Positions 24,201 through 34,977 of a stretch of DNA of 64,000 nucleotides are shown piece after piece (within the stretch, counting starts at the first letter, position 1; each line of letters opens with the position of its first letter). Made by a program: the position numbers and the translations under genes. The notes below the pieces were generated by a model. That model had not been told where the DNA came from, made no database searches, and saw only the letters and a list, made by a program, of their open reading frames with translations. The stretch is taken from the NCBI RefSeq assembly GCF_947179165.1, contig NC_077245.1, forward strand, positions 1,503,001 to 1,567,000, read 5' to 3'. This DNA is from Solanum dulcamara (Eukaryota > Streptophyta > Magnoliopsida > Solanales > Solanaceae).

Positions 24201-27200
24201 ATTGTCTCTTGCACATTTGTTTCTGCTCCAGTAAGTAGTATTGTGTTTTCATCGCTTTTTCTCTTATTTTATAATTAAGTGATTTTCGTGTTATTTTGTA
24301 TTGTTGTGCACTTAGTTAATTTGTTATCTCGATCAACACAGATTCCAAGTAATTTTTTTTTTTAATATTTCATCTCCCAATGCTTGCACTTAATTGCCTA
24401 GACCGGTGGCTGCTAGGTTTCCCATCCCTTCTAAACTTCCCCGGTCTTCGTCCAGAAAGTAGTGAAGTTTCTTCTATTCTCTTACTAACTATAGAGATAC
24501 TGCCTTAATTTGTGTAATTTAGTACATCAATCTTATAAAGTCCTCCATTAATTGTCATGCATATGAATTCATACTAAGTTCATGTCATCTAATCCTTTAT
24601 AATGGAGATTTCTCAAAACTTTTATGGTGATTATAAACATTCTGCTAATAAATGTTATCGCCAAATCTTTTTCAATTACTTATCACTTCGGAGATCATAC
24701 AATGACCTATATATGTTTCATTTTAATGGATCTCTTTCATTGTTTGAAGCAGAAAAATGAAATTGAAAAGTCTAAGGAATACAATTGTGGATATGGTCTT
24801 AGTAAGAGGAGTCCTGCAGCCAACTATTCTCCCCTTCAACAAGCAGCTAGTGCACGTACTAAACAACCCGGTAAAGGCAAGGCTTCTAGAGATATCATTG
24901 CAGCTGCCAAAGGAATAAATGCGGGTACTAAATTGAGGCGGTATATTACTAAATATGTATTGATTTGAAGGTCAAGTTTGTTTATATTTCAATTCATTCT
25001 TTTTTTATTTAAACAGATGTACTTGATAACCTGAATTTAGGTGTCAGCTATCGATATGACAACTCTTTAGGTAAGTTGCTTCCTTTAAATGTAATTTAGA
25101 TGATTATGCTCTTATGATGTTTGAGATATTGACTAATAAATATATCATTTTCGGGCAGGCTTGTTGACAAAGAAATTCATTAGTTTGCTTCAGGAGGCTG
25201 ATGATGGAACTCTTGATTTGAACCATTCTGCAGATGTTTTGGAGGTAAACTTTTTCCTTGTGTCGTAGTATGAAGAAGTTACATGTTATTATAAATGTTT
25301 CATGAATATGAATCTGTAAAATTAGTAGAAAATATTATGTGTTCTTTACTTCATTTAGATCCCTTAGCTCCCTCTTCATATACGATGCTAAATTTATTTA
25401 AATTCTTGTTCTACAGGTGGCAAAGAGGAGAATCTATGATATCACAAATGTCCTTGAGGGAATTGGACTAATTGAGAAAACTACAAAGAGTCGCATACGT
25501 TGGAAGTAATACACTTGTGCATTTGGTTCAGTTTTTTTAAAATCTTACATGGTAATTACTCAAATTTATCTTCAACAGAGGGTTCCGGTCAACCAAATCT
25601 CAAGGGCTGGATAATCAAGTATCTACACTGAAGGTGCTTGTAAATTTCTTTGAAGAACATCTTAATGGCTAAAATCATTTTTTTCTAGTTTTCTGTGTAG
25701 TATTGTTAAAAGACATATATGCTTTAACTTCACATAGTAGTAAGAATTAATTCAAGCTAATAAGTCGTTATGTGTTTGCAAAACATTACAGTGAATATTG
25801 TTTCAAAAACTTTTTTTTATTGATACAAAAATTTGAGTAGTTTTATTCAAAGTTCTAAAATATTTTTGTAAAAAAAGTAGTTAGTTTTTCTTTTTTATAT
25901 ATAATTTTTTTATTTTTCTTCTATAGTTTTCATATTTTCTATTAGTTTTTCTTTTTTATATATAAATTTTTTATTTTTCTTCTATAGTTTTCATATTTTC
26001 TAAACAAAAGTTTTGTCACCCCTAATTGTTTCATTTTATGGCTGTTGTATAAACATAAGCACGAAATTTTATGAAGCTTTTGAGTTAGAGCTATGAAGCA
26101 AACAAGGTAACAGTATGCCTCAATGAATCTCTTAAAAGACACGACTGAAGCAGAAATATTTGCTTGCATCTAACTACTAGTAATAATTTTTGAATGTAGT
26201 AAGGAGGGAGGTGTTTTGTATATTCATCAATTCTGATTCTTAAACTGAACCTTGCTTTCCAATTAAATGACAGGGAGAAATTGGATATCTAAATGCAGAG
26301 GATTGCCGACTTGATAACTGCATAAGGTTTGATAACAACTTGTCATCAATGAGGGATATGTTTCTGAGTTTTCTTACTTTATGAATGTGAAACAATTTTC
26401 AATACAGGGAAAAACTAGAGCAAATAAGGACCCTGGAATCTGATGTGAATTGTCAGAAGTATGCCTTTTTTTATCCTGATGCAATTCTTTCTATTCTGAA
26501 TATATGATCAATTTCTTAAAATCATCTGGTTCGACTCTTCAGGAGCCTCTTTCTGACTGAGGAAGATATCACAAGCTTGCCTCATTTCAGGGTATGTAAC
26601 ACCCATCTTACATATGTGATTCGTGATGCTGTTTCAGTTCTCTATAATGTTTATGGCATATATCACAGGGTAAAACTATTATTGCTATAAAAGCTCCATA
26701 TGCTAGTTCCATTGAAGTTCCTGATCCATGTGAGGTGAGTAACCATGGTCTTTGTCAATATGAGAATTACAGACAATATGCTAGACTCTGATCCCTTATT
26801 TTTGATAATAGGATATTGATTTGGAGAGGCAGTATAAGCTTATTCTTAGAAGCACAACAGGGCCGATAGATTTGTTTCTCTTGAGGTATCTCCACTACAT
26901 GACAAGCTTCTCTCCTTTTATAACAACTGGATGTATGTGTAGCTTGGTTGGTTCACAAATTCTCTTTGCGTAGTAGTCTTCCCTTAAAATGAAAGTTATT
27001 TTCTACTGTACCAAAAAAAAACATCAAGGCCCAATTAACTGACATAATTATCAACAAATGCAGCAAACAGGGTAGGCAACATGAGGACATAACCATCAAA
27101 CATGAGAAGCCCTTGGATGCTGTGTCTGCTGAAAAAAAGATGGATGATGCTTACCTATCCCCAGTGCGTCCTTGCTCTTTAGATTCAACGGCCTCAAAGC

Positions 27201-27625
27201 TCTCGGGTGTTCACAAAATAGTACCTTCTCATAACAGTGTAAGTGTAGGACTGAGCCCCTCTCTTCCCGTTCCAATTTCTTGGTAGCTCTTACTGTATTA
27301 CATAAGTTAGACTGTAAAGTGACGAAGTAATTCGAAGCAAAGGGCCATCTCTTTTTGAATATTAACAGGCAAAGTAATCCAAATAATAAGCAGTCACTTT
27401 TTGAATCTCAACTTGTGAGGAATCGGATAAACAGTCACTTCTTGTAACAATTGTTATTTTGATTGCAATATTATTACTATAGTACTGAATTCATATATGT
27501 TTTCATCTTTAAAACACTAATTGTAATCCACAACATGTTCTTCCCCTAAACTGCAGATAGATGATGATTACTGGCTGCGCTCGGAGGAGGAGGTCAGCGC
27601 TACTGCTCTGTGGGGCATTGAATAA
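21227..27625 (+). CDS. E2F: E2F transcription factor, E2FC-like
   Basis: Thirteen exons: 21227-21433, 24753-24924, 25017-25070, 25159-25244, 25417-25505, 25579-25633, 26274-26326, 26408-26458, 26543-26591, 26669-26734, 26812-26885, 27064-27238 and 27557-27625, giving 399 residues. The winged-helix DNA-binding domain spans about residues 139-203 and carries the signature '[18 protein letters not shown]' and 'SRIRWK'. A heptad-like dimerisation segment follows (about 205-255; '[19 protein letters not shown]'), then the marked box ('[19 protein letters not shown]'). The short acidic C-terminus, '[18 protein letters not shown]', is the expected retinoblastoma-related binding motif. Such factors pair with DP proteins and control S-phase genes in the nucleus. 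Length and the short C-terminus suggest the E2FC type rather than E2FA or E2FB, but this is a weak call. The ATG at 21227 is the first in frame. Intron 1 (21434-24752) is a repeat array of the exon 1 junction. Confidence 0.92.
21410..24395 (+). repeat. Degenerate tandem array of exon 1/intron 1 junction
   Basis: About twelve copies of a 150-330 bp unit fill intron 1 of the E2F gene. Each has 'cctattctacattc', 'tttttgctccg', 'gtgagtagtattgtgttttc', 'cttttctcctattttaaatt', 'gtgatttccgta', often 'gttatctcgatcaacacaga', then 'tatctcccaatgcttgcac'. The first copy is the real junction (exon 1 ends 21433). Later copies place the donor-like site near 21681 (broken), 21928, 22160 (GC), 22494 (broken), 22713, 23038, 23325, 23572, 23791 (GTGACT), 23949 and 24231 (GTAAGT). 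The unit includes the last about 20 coding bases of exon 1. Confidence 0.85.
22328..24085 (+). repeat. About 90-bp insert repeated within the array
   Basis: Some units carry an extra block with 'agctcaaaggaggagg', 'ccaagccttataagga', 'gttcaggaatctcatc' and 'caccgatgtggtacac'. Copies are at about 22328-22415, 22552-22630, 22776-22855, 23097-23175 and 24000-24075, with a partial one at 22915-22955. A related motif lies outside the array at about 1080-1145. Probably an element inserted into one unit and was amplified with it. Confidence 0.75.
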
Positions 27626-29172
27626 TCTTAAAAATGGAGTGGCCTAGTTACAAATTCCATATATGGATTCCAGAAGATATACACAAAATAAGGCTTCTTA
27701 CAAACCTGTAAATATCTTTTGAAAGTTAAAAAGCTTTACATATCTCTAGCCAGATTATAGTAAGAAATAACTGGTTTCAGGGAAATTCCTGCAACTTTTG
27801 CGTATAATTATGCGGTTCACAGGAATATGAGTCTTAAGAATAACCAATTTTGGGAATTGGGATTAGCCTTAGATATGACTTCATTGAACAAGTTTTGTGG
27901 GCTGTTAAGTTATTGTTGCTTGACAGCAGCTCATGCTAAACATTGAATGATTCTGGGTAATATTGAAGTGAACTGTGATATTTAAACAATTTTGTGACAC
28001 TTAAATATCTAACCTTTCTGGTTGCTGTGAATGGCTTATAGTAGTTTTACATTTACATCTCTTCCGTTTTCAGTAAATGAAATTAGAATGTCGGGTGCCT
28101 TTTTTCTTTGACTTCCCCTTCCAAATATTTTTTCTGCCTAATGGGTGTTTGGATTGGATTTTGGATTCAGTTCTACCCACATCATGTATCCAATGCTAAT
28201 AAGTCAAATTTCCAAAAGTTGGATAATTGGTTTGGGTTGGACTTTGGATTGTATTTTAAAATTTATGGATTTTGGATTCAGTTCTACCAATATCATGTGG
28301 TCAATGCTAATAAGTCAAATTTCCTTAAGTTAGATTAGTACCCTATGAACCAGTATAGTATTAAGTCCAACATGAAACTACACAACATGATCGATAGGGT
28401 AGTCTCAATCCTTGTAAACGGTAAAAAGTTCCTGACTTAAAAGGCTCAAAAGTCAAAACCGAAAATTTGAAATATCCAAATCAAACTTTAAAAAAATTTA
28501 ATCCGAGTTTATTTTTCAATCCAAAAATCAAAATTTTCATATCCAATCCGAAGGAACACCCTGCAAGCAACAATCTACCAGGGAAGAATGAGTGGCCAAC
28601 CAACCATCAAGTCAGGTATTATGACAACATTTATTCTTCAAATAATAGCATTCTCAGAGCTGACACGCCAATTGAAATAAGGAAAGTAGTGAAAAAGCCA
28701 ATCTAACAGAGGAAAAGAGGAATTAAGGTAAAGAGAAACAATAATAGAAGCCCAGTCCCATTGCAATTAACATTCAGTACATCAATAAAGACATCCCAAG
28801 AACTAAATGTTTATATGTATGTACAGTGATCCTCTAAGATAATTTCGACTTAATCGATTCAGGATCATTTTCCAATGCGGCAGCAGCTAAAAGCTAGTCC
28901 CACCTTAACATAAGAAATAACGAACTTACTCTCCAATCGTTGAGCACAAACGTAAGTACTTTAATTTGGATATTTAATAATGAATGGTAACTGCATCTGG
29001 CAATCCTACCCACTCGACCCTCATATTTTTCAAGCAACGCTAAAAAATCATGGACAACAGTGATGAATGAACTAAGATATGCCAGATGTACATTGAAGAA
29101 CGAATCCTTTTTTCCGATGTATATAAACCACATATTCAAACAACCATGAGGTTAAGTACTTGATGACACAAA
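27626..29172. other. Convergent spacer between E2F and HVA22-like genes
   Basis: Both genes end here, so it holds two 3' UTRs. A candidate transposon with a near 60-bp internal duplication lies at about 28141-28562. The rest shows no gene; the open frames are short and low in complexity. Confidence 0.65.
28141..28562. mobile_element. Candidate short DNA element with internal duplication
   Basis: The left edge 'gggtgtttggattggat' and the right edge 'atccaatccgaaggaacaccc' are imperfect inverted copies. Inside, 'ttttggattcagttctacc' plus about 40 further bases occur twice (about 28158-28216 and 28268-28326). No target duplication was found, so the ends are approximate. Confidence 0.5.
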
Positions 29173-31494
29173 TCAAGGGTTGTTTGAGGTCTTTGTCTTT
29201 CTTGATCTGGCACGCGTTACTCGGACTGCTTCATCCAAGGCTGTCTCAGCAGGAGGGTTAACACTTTCATTGGCTGAGGAAGGCACAGAATCGATCTGCA
29301 CCACTCGAGTTTCAACAGACGTGGAAGGTTTCGTGGTTTCAGCAAGGGCTTTGGATGGAGATGCTTTTTGTGTGTTCAGAGAAGCAGCTATAGTTGAAAC
29401 CAGGGATTTGGACGGAGTTGTTTTTTGTGCATTTGCAGCAGCAGTGGAAGCCGGTGGAGGAGCTTTGGAGGATCCTGCCTCTTCTGTTGTATCTGCATCA
29501 TCCTCACTTGAGGATTCAGAAGAAGCAAGGGGTGCTTGTTCTTCAGCCTGTATCTGGGTTGCTGAAGCTGATGATCTGCGATTTAGTGATGCTGTGGGTT
29601 GACGACCTCTACTGCTTTGCCTTTGTGGCTGCAATTTTGAAAGACAGCTCAAATTGATATTTTAAAATTGGGATCAAATTCAGCTCCCAAATCTTACAAC
29701 TAATAAACAAACCACCACTCAACATAACCAATGGAACACCGAGAACTTTTTTTTTTATTGCTAAAAGTGTTGTATTAATCTCACCAACAAGTGCTGTAAA
29801 ATATTTACAATAGGAGCTACATTACTGAAAAAGTAATCTTGAACAATGAAAACTCTTCTACTAGGTTAGATTATAGTTCCTGTCAATTATTATCGTCATT
29901 AATATTTTCTTTCTTTTTGATTAAGCAAAAGAGAAGGGAGCATAATTCTTGTCTATTATTATGAGGGGAAAAGGAAATTATGAATGGTGGTTTGCCTTTT
30001 TAGCCAAAAAAACACTGAAGCCACATAAAACATTTGTGCGCAATTTTGTACAGGTGGGCGGTGGCTGTAGGTAGGGAAGTCATGCAGTCAACAAGAAGCA
30101 TGACAGATACACACCCGGTCACCAGCAACAAAATGTCCCCTTAGATTCTAACCCCTATATATTCCAAGCTCCAGCTAAAATTAACTTCCCTGACTGGAAA
30201 ATTAATTAGCAAATCCTAATTAGAATGACAAACACAAACAAATCAACTCAGCAAAGCAGCAGAAAATGCAACAGTTTTTATTATCTAATCTGGCTATTAT
30301 CTACACTGAACCCCCAACCTCCCCCCTGCTAAGACTAAAAAGATTCAACCTATCTATTAAACCCCAAGGCTTCACATGTGTTACAAATGCATATTCAGAT
30401 TCTGATGAATAATCACTCCTTAACCTTCAAATGAGCACGGACAATTAGAGAAGAATATTAGGAGTTGCATCACACCACAGCTTAATGGATTCATAAGAAC
30501 ACAAACTCTAATACGAATAAGATCTTCAGATGTCAAACATCTAAGACTATCATTTAGTAAAGAGAATTTTTGAAATGCTGAAAATGATTGGGCTTGCATG
30601 TAAACTATGAAATACGTCTTAATGAAAACCTGAGTGGGGGGAGGGGTATTTGACTGCGAAGCAATGTACTGCAAAATGTCGAAAACCCTCGTCTGACCAT
30701 AGCTAGCAGCTTTCTGCCAGTATAAAAAGAACATATCTCCTGCTCTGGTCCTCAACTCCAACAAATTTTTATCAATCTCAGGTTCATGCCTTAAAATAAC
30801 GGGTCTAAAAAAGGCATCATAGACATATGTAGTTCCCTGCAGTAATTTTATGATAAGATGAAGAATTAATTAGATTAATATGAAACTGAAAACAATCAAA
30901 GACTAAATATTTGTTTTCAATAGAGAACATATATATATGAATACCTTAGTTTTGGGGCACCACAAGTAAATGACGAATGCCAACTTAGCTTCGCTGTACA
31001 TTGGAACCCTTGAAAAGAACAAAGTATCGCACAAATAAGAGAAAGTTAACATCAACATGAATATTTCAAAATATAACAAGTTGGAGTAACAAAAATACGA
31101 TATGAACAAACAAGTTCATTGTGATTACCATGAAATAAAAGCATCACCGAACCTCTCACAAACTGTCAACATAGCAACTAAGATCCTGAAAAATTGGAGG
31201 AACGAGGTAGTTAGTACCGAGATCCACAATAAGATACATTGAGGTCTAAAAAGCAAATGTAGCAAGATACCAATATTGGCACCAAAAGCGGAGTTGCTGA
31301 ATATCAGGTTTGTTCATTTCCACAGTTTTGAAGCATTCATAAGCTGGATAAGCATAACCAAAAACCATCCTGCATGAGGAACACCAAAGATCAGAACTTT
31401 AGAAACTCAAGGAATAGAACACTAGTCTATAAAAAGCTTTATAAGGGTAGTCTGAAATTTACACAAGCACTCTAGTGATAAAAGATCCAATCAT
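29173..31494 (-). CDS. HVA22-like protein (TB2/DP1/HVA22 family)
   Basis: Six coding exons on the minus strand: 31494-31463, 31369-31271, 31185-31129, 31008-30945, 30836-30630 and 29628-29173, giving 304 residues. The N-terminal 100 residues are the TB2/DP1/HVA22 domain: 'MIGSFITRVL', then 'FGYAYPAYECFKTVEMNKPD', 'LRFWCQYW', 'ILVAMLTVCERFGDAFISW' and 'VPMYSEAKLAFVIYLWCPKT'. Two hairpin-like hydrophobic segments sit in the ER membrane. This family shapes tubular ER and affects vesicle traffic; several plant members respond to stress or ABA. The middle ('ILRHEPEIDKNLLELRTRAG') is conserved in the long plant forms. The last exon is a disordered tail rich in S, T, A and P, with an acidic patch 'SSSEDDADTTEE' and a basic end. 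Length and tail match the g/h/i/j type (At1g75700 = HVA22G, from memory). A pyrimidine-rich 5' UTR may extend to about 32330. Confidence 0.9.
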
Positions 31495-33976
31495 CTTGAA
31501 TTCCTGACACAGAAAAAAGATAGCACTAGTTAAACCAAGCTCTACTATCAACACAATTCAGGAGATACTGCATCAGGGAAACCAATATTTGGATGATTGA
31601 AACGAAACTACGTACAAATGGAGCCAAATGGATATAGATGATTTCATATAGTCTACCCATTTAACTTAAAAATTGAGTGATACAACAACAACATACACAT
31701 TGTAATCCCACAAGTGGGCTCAGGAGAGGGTAGGACTAACGCAGACCTTACCCCTTCCTTCGTCGGGTAGTCAGGTAGTTTCCCATAGAAACTCAGCTCA
31801 ACATTTTGTTGTATAAAAATGAATATCAAAGTTGCAAATGACTTGAAAATGCAGCAAAATACTAAAACAATTTCTTTTTTTTTCCTTCCCATCTACTTTA
31901 TTGCTCAATTGTTTATAACAAAACTAAAATCCCAAACTTCTGGGGGAAAACCCCTAAAAAGTTGAAACTAAAACAATGTCAAACAAACACTATATCTTCA
32001 GAAGTATCTAAAAACATAAAAGACAAAATATGAGGATCCAAAAAATAGTAAAATTAAAAATAAATTAAGTTAAATAGTAAATGACAAACAGAAGAAGAGC
32101 AAAAACCTCTATAACAAACCGATCAGTACTTCTGCTGATCAATCCAAATCAAGCACCGGTAAACTGACTAGAAAATCCGGCGAATTGGCCGTTACTTAAA
32201 GCAAAGCAGGCAAGTTAACGGAGTTAATTTTTAAGATATTCGTGGCGCCGCTGCAATACTCCGGCGAACCGTTGCGATGTCGGCGGAGAAGAGGTGAGAG
32301 AGAGAGACGGGGTTCCTAGATTGTGTCGTTTTGGATTTTTTTCAAACCATTTTAATGAGTTTATTTTACGTGAGTGGGCATTTAAATCGGACTTTTTGAG
32401 TTTTTGTTTCCGTTCGCACCCAAATAACATTTTTTTTTATATTCAAAGCTTAAATTTAAATTTTTTTTATTAAGAATGGAGTCGTTCCATCACATTTTCT
32501 TGTTTTTCATTGGAACATCAAATATGATTGTTTTCTATGCGTCTCATATTAATTGTCATATTTTCTTTATTTATTTTTTAAGAAATTATAAATAATTTTT
32601 ATTTTATTTTTTTTCTATCGGTTATAATCTTTCTATTCCTTCTAGGGAAAGAAGTAAAATCTACAACACTTTACCTTAATCATACTTTGGTGGTGAGATT
32701 TCATTAGGTATGTTATTATTGTTTATCCAATATACTACAATTTATTTAAGAATAAGATTAAGTTAATTTTATTTCAAGAACATTTAATCCTAAAAAAAAA
32801 TGAGATAAAAATAATTAATTTTATTTTTATTTTGTAAAATAACAAGTAAACTTATTTTTTTGGTAATTCAATAACAAGTAAACTGAGATAACTGTTTTAG
32901 GTAATTTTGAGATAACTAATATGATATAGCGAGAATTTTTTTTATAAAATAAATAATTATTCAAAGTGAAAATTGTGTTTGAATATGAGTTTCACTTGAC
33001 AAAGAAAAAAATGTGCGTGTAATTCATAAATTTACAAGTGAAAATTAAATTTTAATTGACGTATACCATTATGGTATTAAATCCTAACTCACTATTTTCC
33101 TTGAAGTTCAAATACTAAAATTTTATATTTAAAAATATTCCAAGAAGGACGCGCTGTAATATATTAGATTTTGTTTCTTTCTACCGCACAATTACTAGGA
33201 AAATTGTTTTTGCAAAAAAAATTGCTTTCCATCCATTTATCAAGAGATTTTTTACTTTTTCTAAAATGAGAAATTATTCAAAATGAGTGTTCAAGTTGTA
33301 TTTGAATATATATTTTACTTTTAAAAAGGCATGAAAATAAAATTTGAAGTGAAATACATCGACAAATTCGTAATTTAATATTTCCTTTAAAGTTTAAATA
33401 TTAAAACTTAGTATTTGTGAATATTTCAGGAAGGACATACTACAATATTTTTGGATTTTGTTTATTTTTAGCTTACAATTACTAGGAAAAATTCTTATTT
33501 TTGCTAATAAATATTGCTACTGGGTCCCTAGATGGATTGAAGAAATGGAATTGGGATAAGTGGATAATGTGCAAAGTATATGAAAAAACTAAACCGTAAT
33601 GGATAAGTACACAAAGTGCAAGGTATATTATTTAACCCTTTCAAAAGTGAAATGTATAGCAGAAAAAAGAAAAAGAAATAAAGAATATTCTTAAATTGAT
33701 GGAAAATAATACTTCAATTACACTCTTTAACGATAACTGACAAAACTTGCCCACCAAAAGGTATTTGCGTATGCTTAATTCCTCGTGCAACACCTTTTTA
33801 TTTTTTTTTAATGTAATTTTATAAGTGATATTTGAAAAAATAGGGCGTGTTAATTTATTTTTTTCAAATTTCATGTATAATGCAAGTTTAGTTCATTGAG
33901 CTATTTTTTTTTCTCGATAAAATTATTTACATCGTCTGCATAATAATTGAAATTAATTTGTCCTACAGGCTACAAC
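31495..33976. other. Spacer upstream of HVA22-like gene
   Basis: It holds the promoter and probable 5' UTR of the HVA22-like gene; a GC-richer stretch with 'gagagagaga' at about 32250-32310 is the likely transcription start area. A SINE-like repeat lies at 31680-31795. From 32430 to 33976 there is AT-rich sequence with no gene seen. Two related blocks, about 32950-33190 and 33240-33480, share 'agtttaaatattaaaa' and 'aggacatactacaatat'-type words and may be a diverged direct repeat. Confidence 0.6.
31680..31795 (-). mobile_element. SINE-like repeat upstream of HVA22-like gene
   Basis: On the minus strand, 'gtctgcgttagtcctaccct' and 'gagcccacttgtgggatta' are followed by a TTG-rich end. On the plus strand it starts 'acaacaacatacac'. 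The same word order is seen at 53392-53508 and 57860-57978. Confidence 0.6.
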
Positions 33977-34723
33977 TGTTGGGTTTAATTGATAGGTTGA
34001 ATGAGAAATGGAGGAAAAAGAAGTGGAGGAAAAAATGAATTGTTTCTTCTTGCTTTATGAAATAAGCATTTGTCTCACATGGATGGTGGAAAGAAAAAAT
34101 CTCCTACTTAAAAGTAAAAACACTCTTTCATGTTGCTAAAGGGTCAAGAAGAGGGTCTCCCCTCGCGCCGCCGTCGTCGCTCGGCTTCGGATTTTTGGAC
34201 TAAATTTTCTTCAATTTTTTAATTATGAATTAATTAATTAAAAAATCCTGACCCGACCCGTTTCTTCCTACCATTTTTTCCAACGGATTTTTTTTGAAAA
34301 GTTGCGACATTTTCCCAACAGGCACCCTTTTTGAAAAGTTGCAGACAGGTTATAAATTTTTGTTGATCCTCAGAATTTTTCTTTACAAAAATTTTTGATA
34401 AACAATCTTCTTCTTCTTCTTTTCTGCACTTCCTAAAAACTCATGTGATATACTGCCTTCGAGTGGTTGGCAGTCACCATAATTTGTTGTATCGTTATTC
34501 TGGTGAGTAAATCGTTCTATCCTGGGAGGAAAGATTCCAAAACCTCGGGTACGTTGAGGGGAATAATTTTCTTAATGACACATTGTGCATTCAGTGGGCT
34601 CAATTTTTGTTCTTACATAATTTTTCAGATATTGTTCTTATTTTTTATTTTTGTCCAGTTTCTGTTTTTTATTTCCAGAAATTATTGTTACTGTTTTAAT
34701 ATTTTACAATACAATTTACTAAC
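33977..34723 (+). repeat. 5' LTR of Ty1/copia element
   Basis: Begins 'tgttgggtttaattgatagg' and ends 'ttactaaca'. It is 747 bp long and matches the 3' LTR at 39467-40236 with substitutions and indels. It is preceded by 'acaac' (33972-33976), the same five bases that follow the 3' LTR. The sequence after it ('ttcttaagg') does not resemble a tRNA-Met primer site. Confidence 0.9.
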
Positions 34724-34977
34724 ATTCTTAAGGAAATTATTGTTATTTTTGTTTTTCTGATTAAACTGTATTCTGTTTTGGAGACTAAAACCTGTGTGGT
34801 TTTCTACTTTGTATGAAATTTGGTATTCGGACTTGAAGAGTATAAAAACTTCGTTGGAATATTAAAGTTCATACTTGTACAACGATTTGGAGAATATAAA
34901 AACTTCATCGTTGTTGTTGTTAAAATTTTGATATTCTGAAATATTAAGACAGTTTGTCTATTTTGATAGTGAAAAAA

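Noticed and set aside
21410..24395. CRISPR-like or satellite array
   Set aside because: Units are long, degenerate and unequal in length, lie in a plant intron, and resemble the exon 1 junction. There are no short identical repeats with unique spacers.
29180..29602. Plus-strand open frame opposite the HVA22-like last exon
   Set aside because: It is the antisense of a low-complexity S/T/A/P-rich tail; the minus-strand frame joins to a complete gene with consistent phase.
34724..34760. Primer binding site of the copia element
   Set aside because: I looked for the usual tRNA-Met complement after the 5' LTR and found nothing close enough to call.
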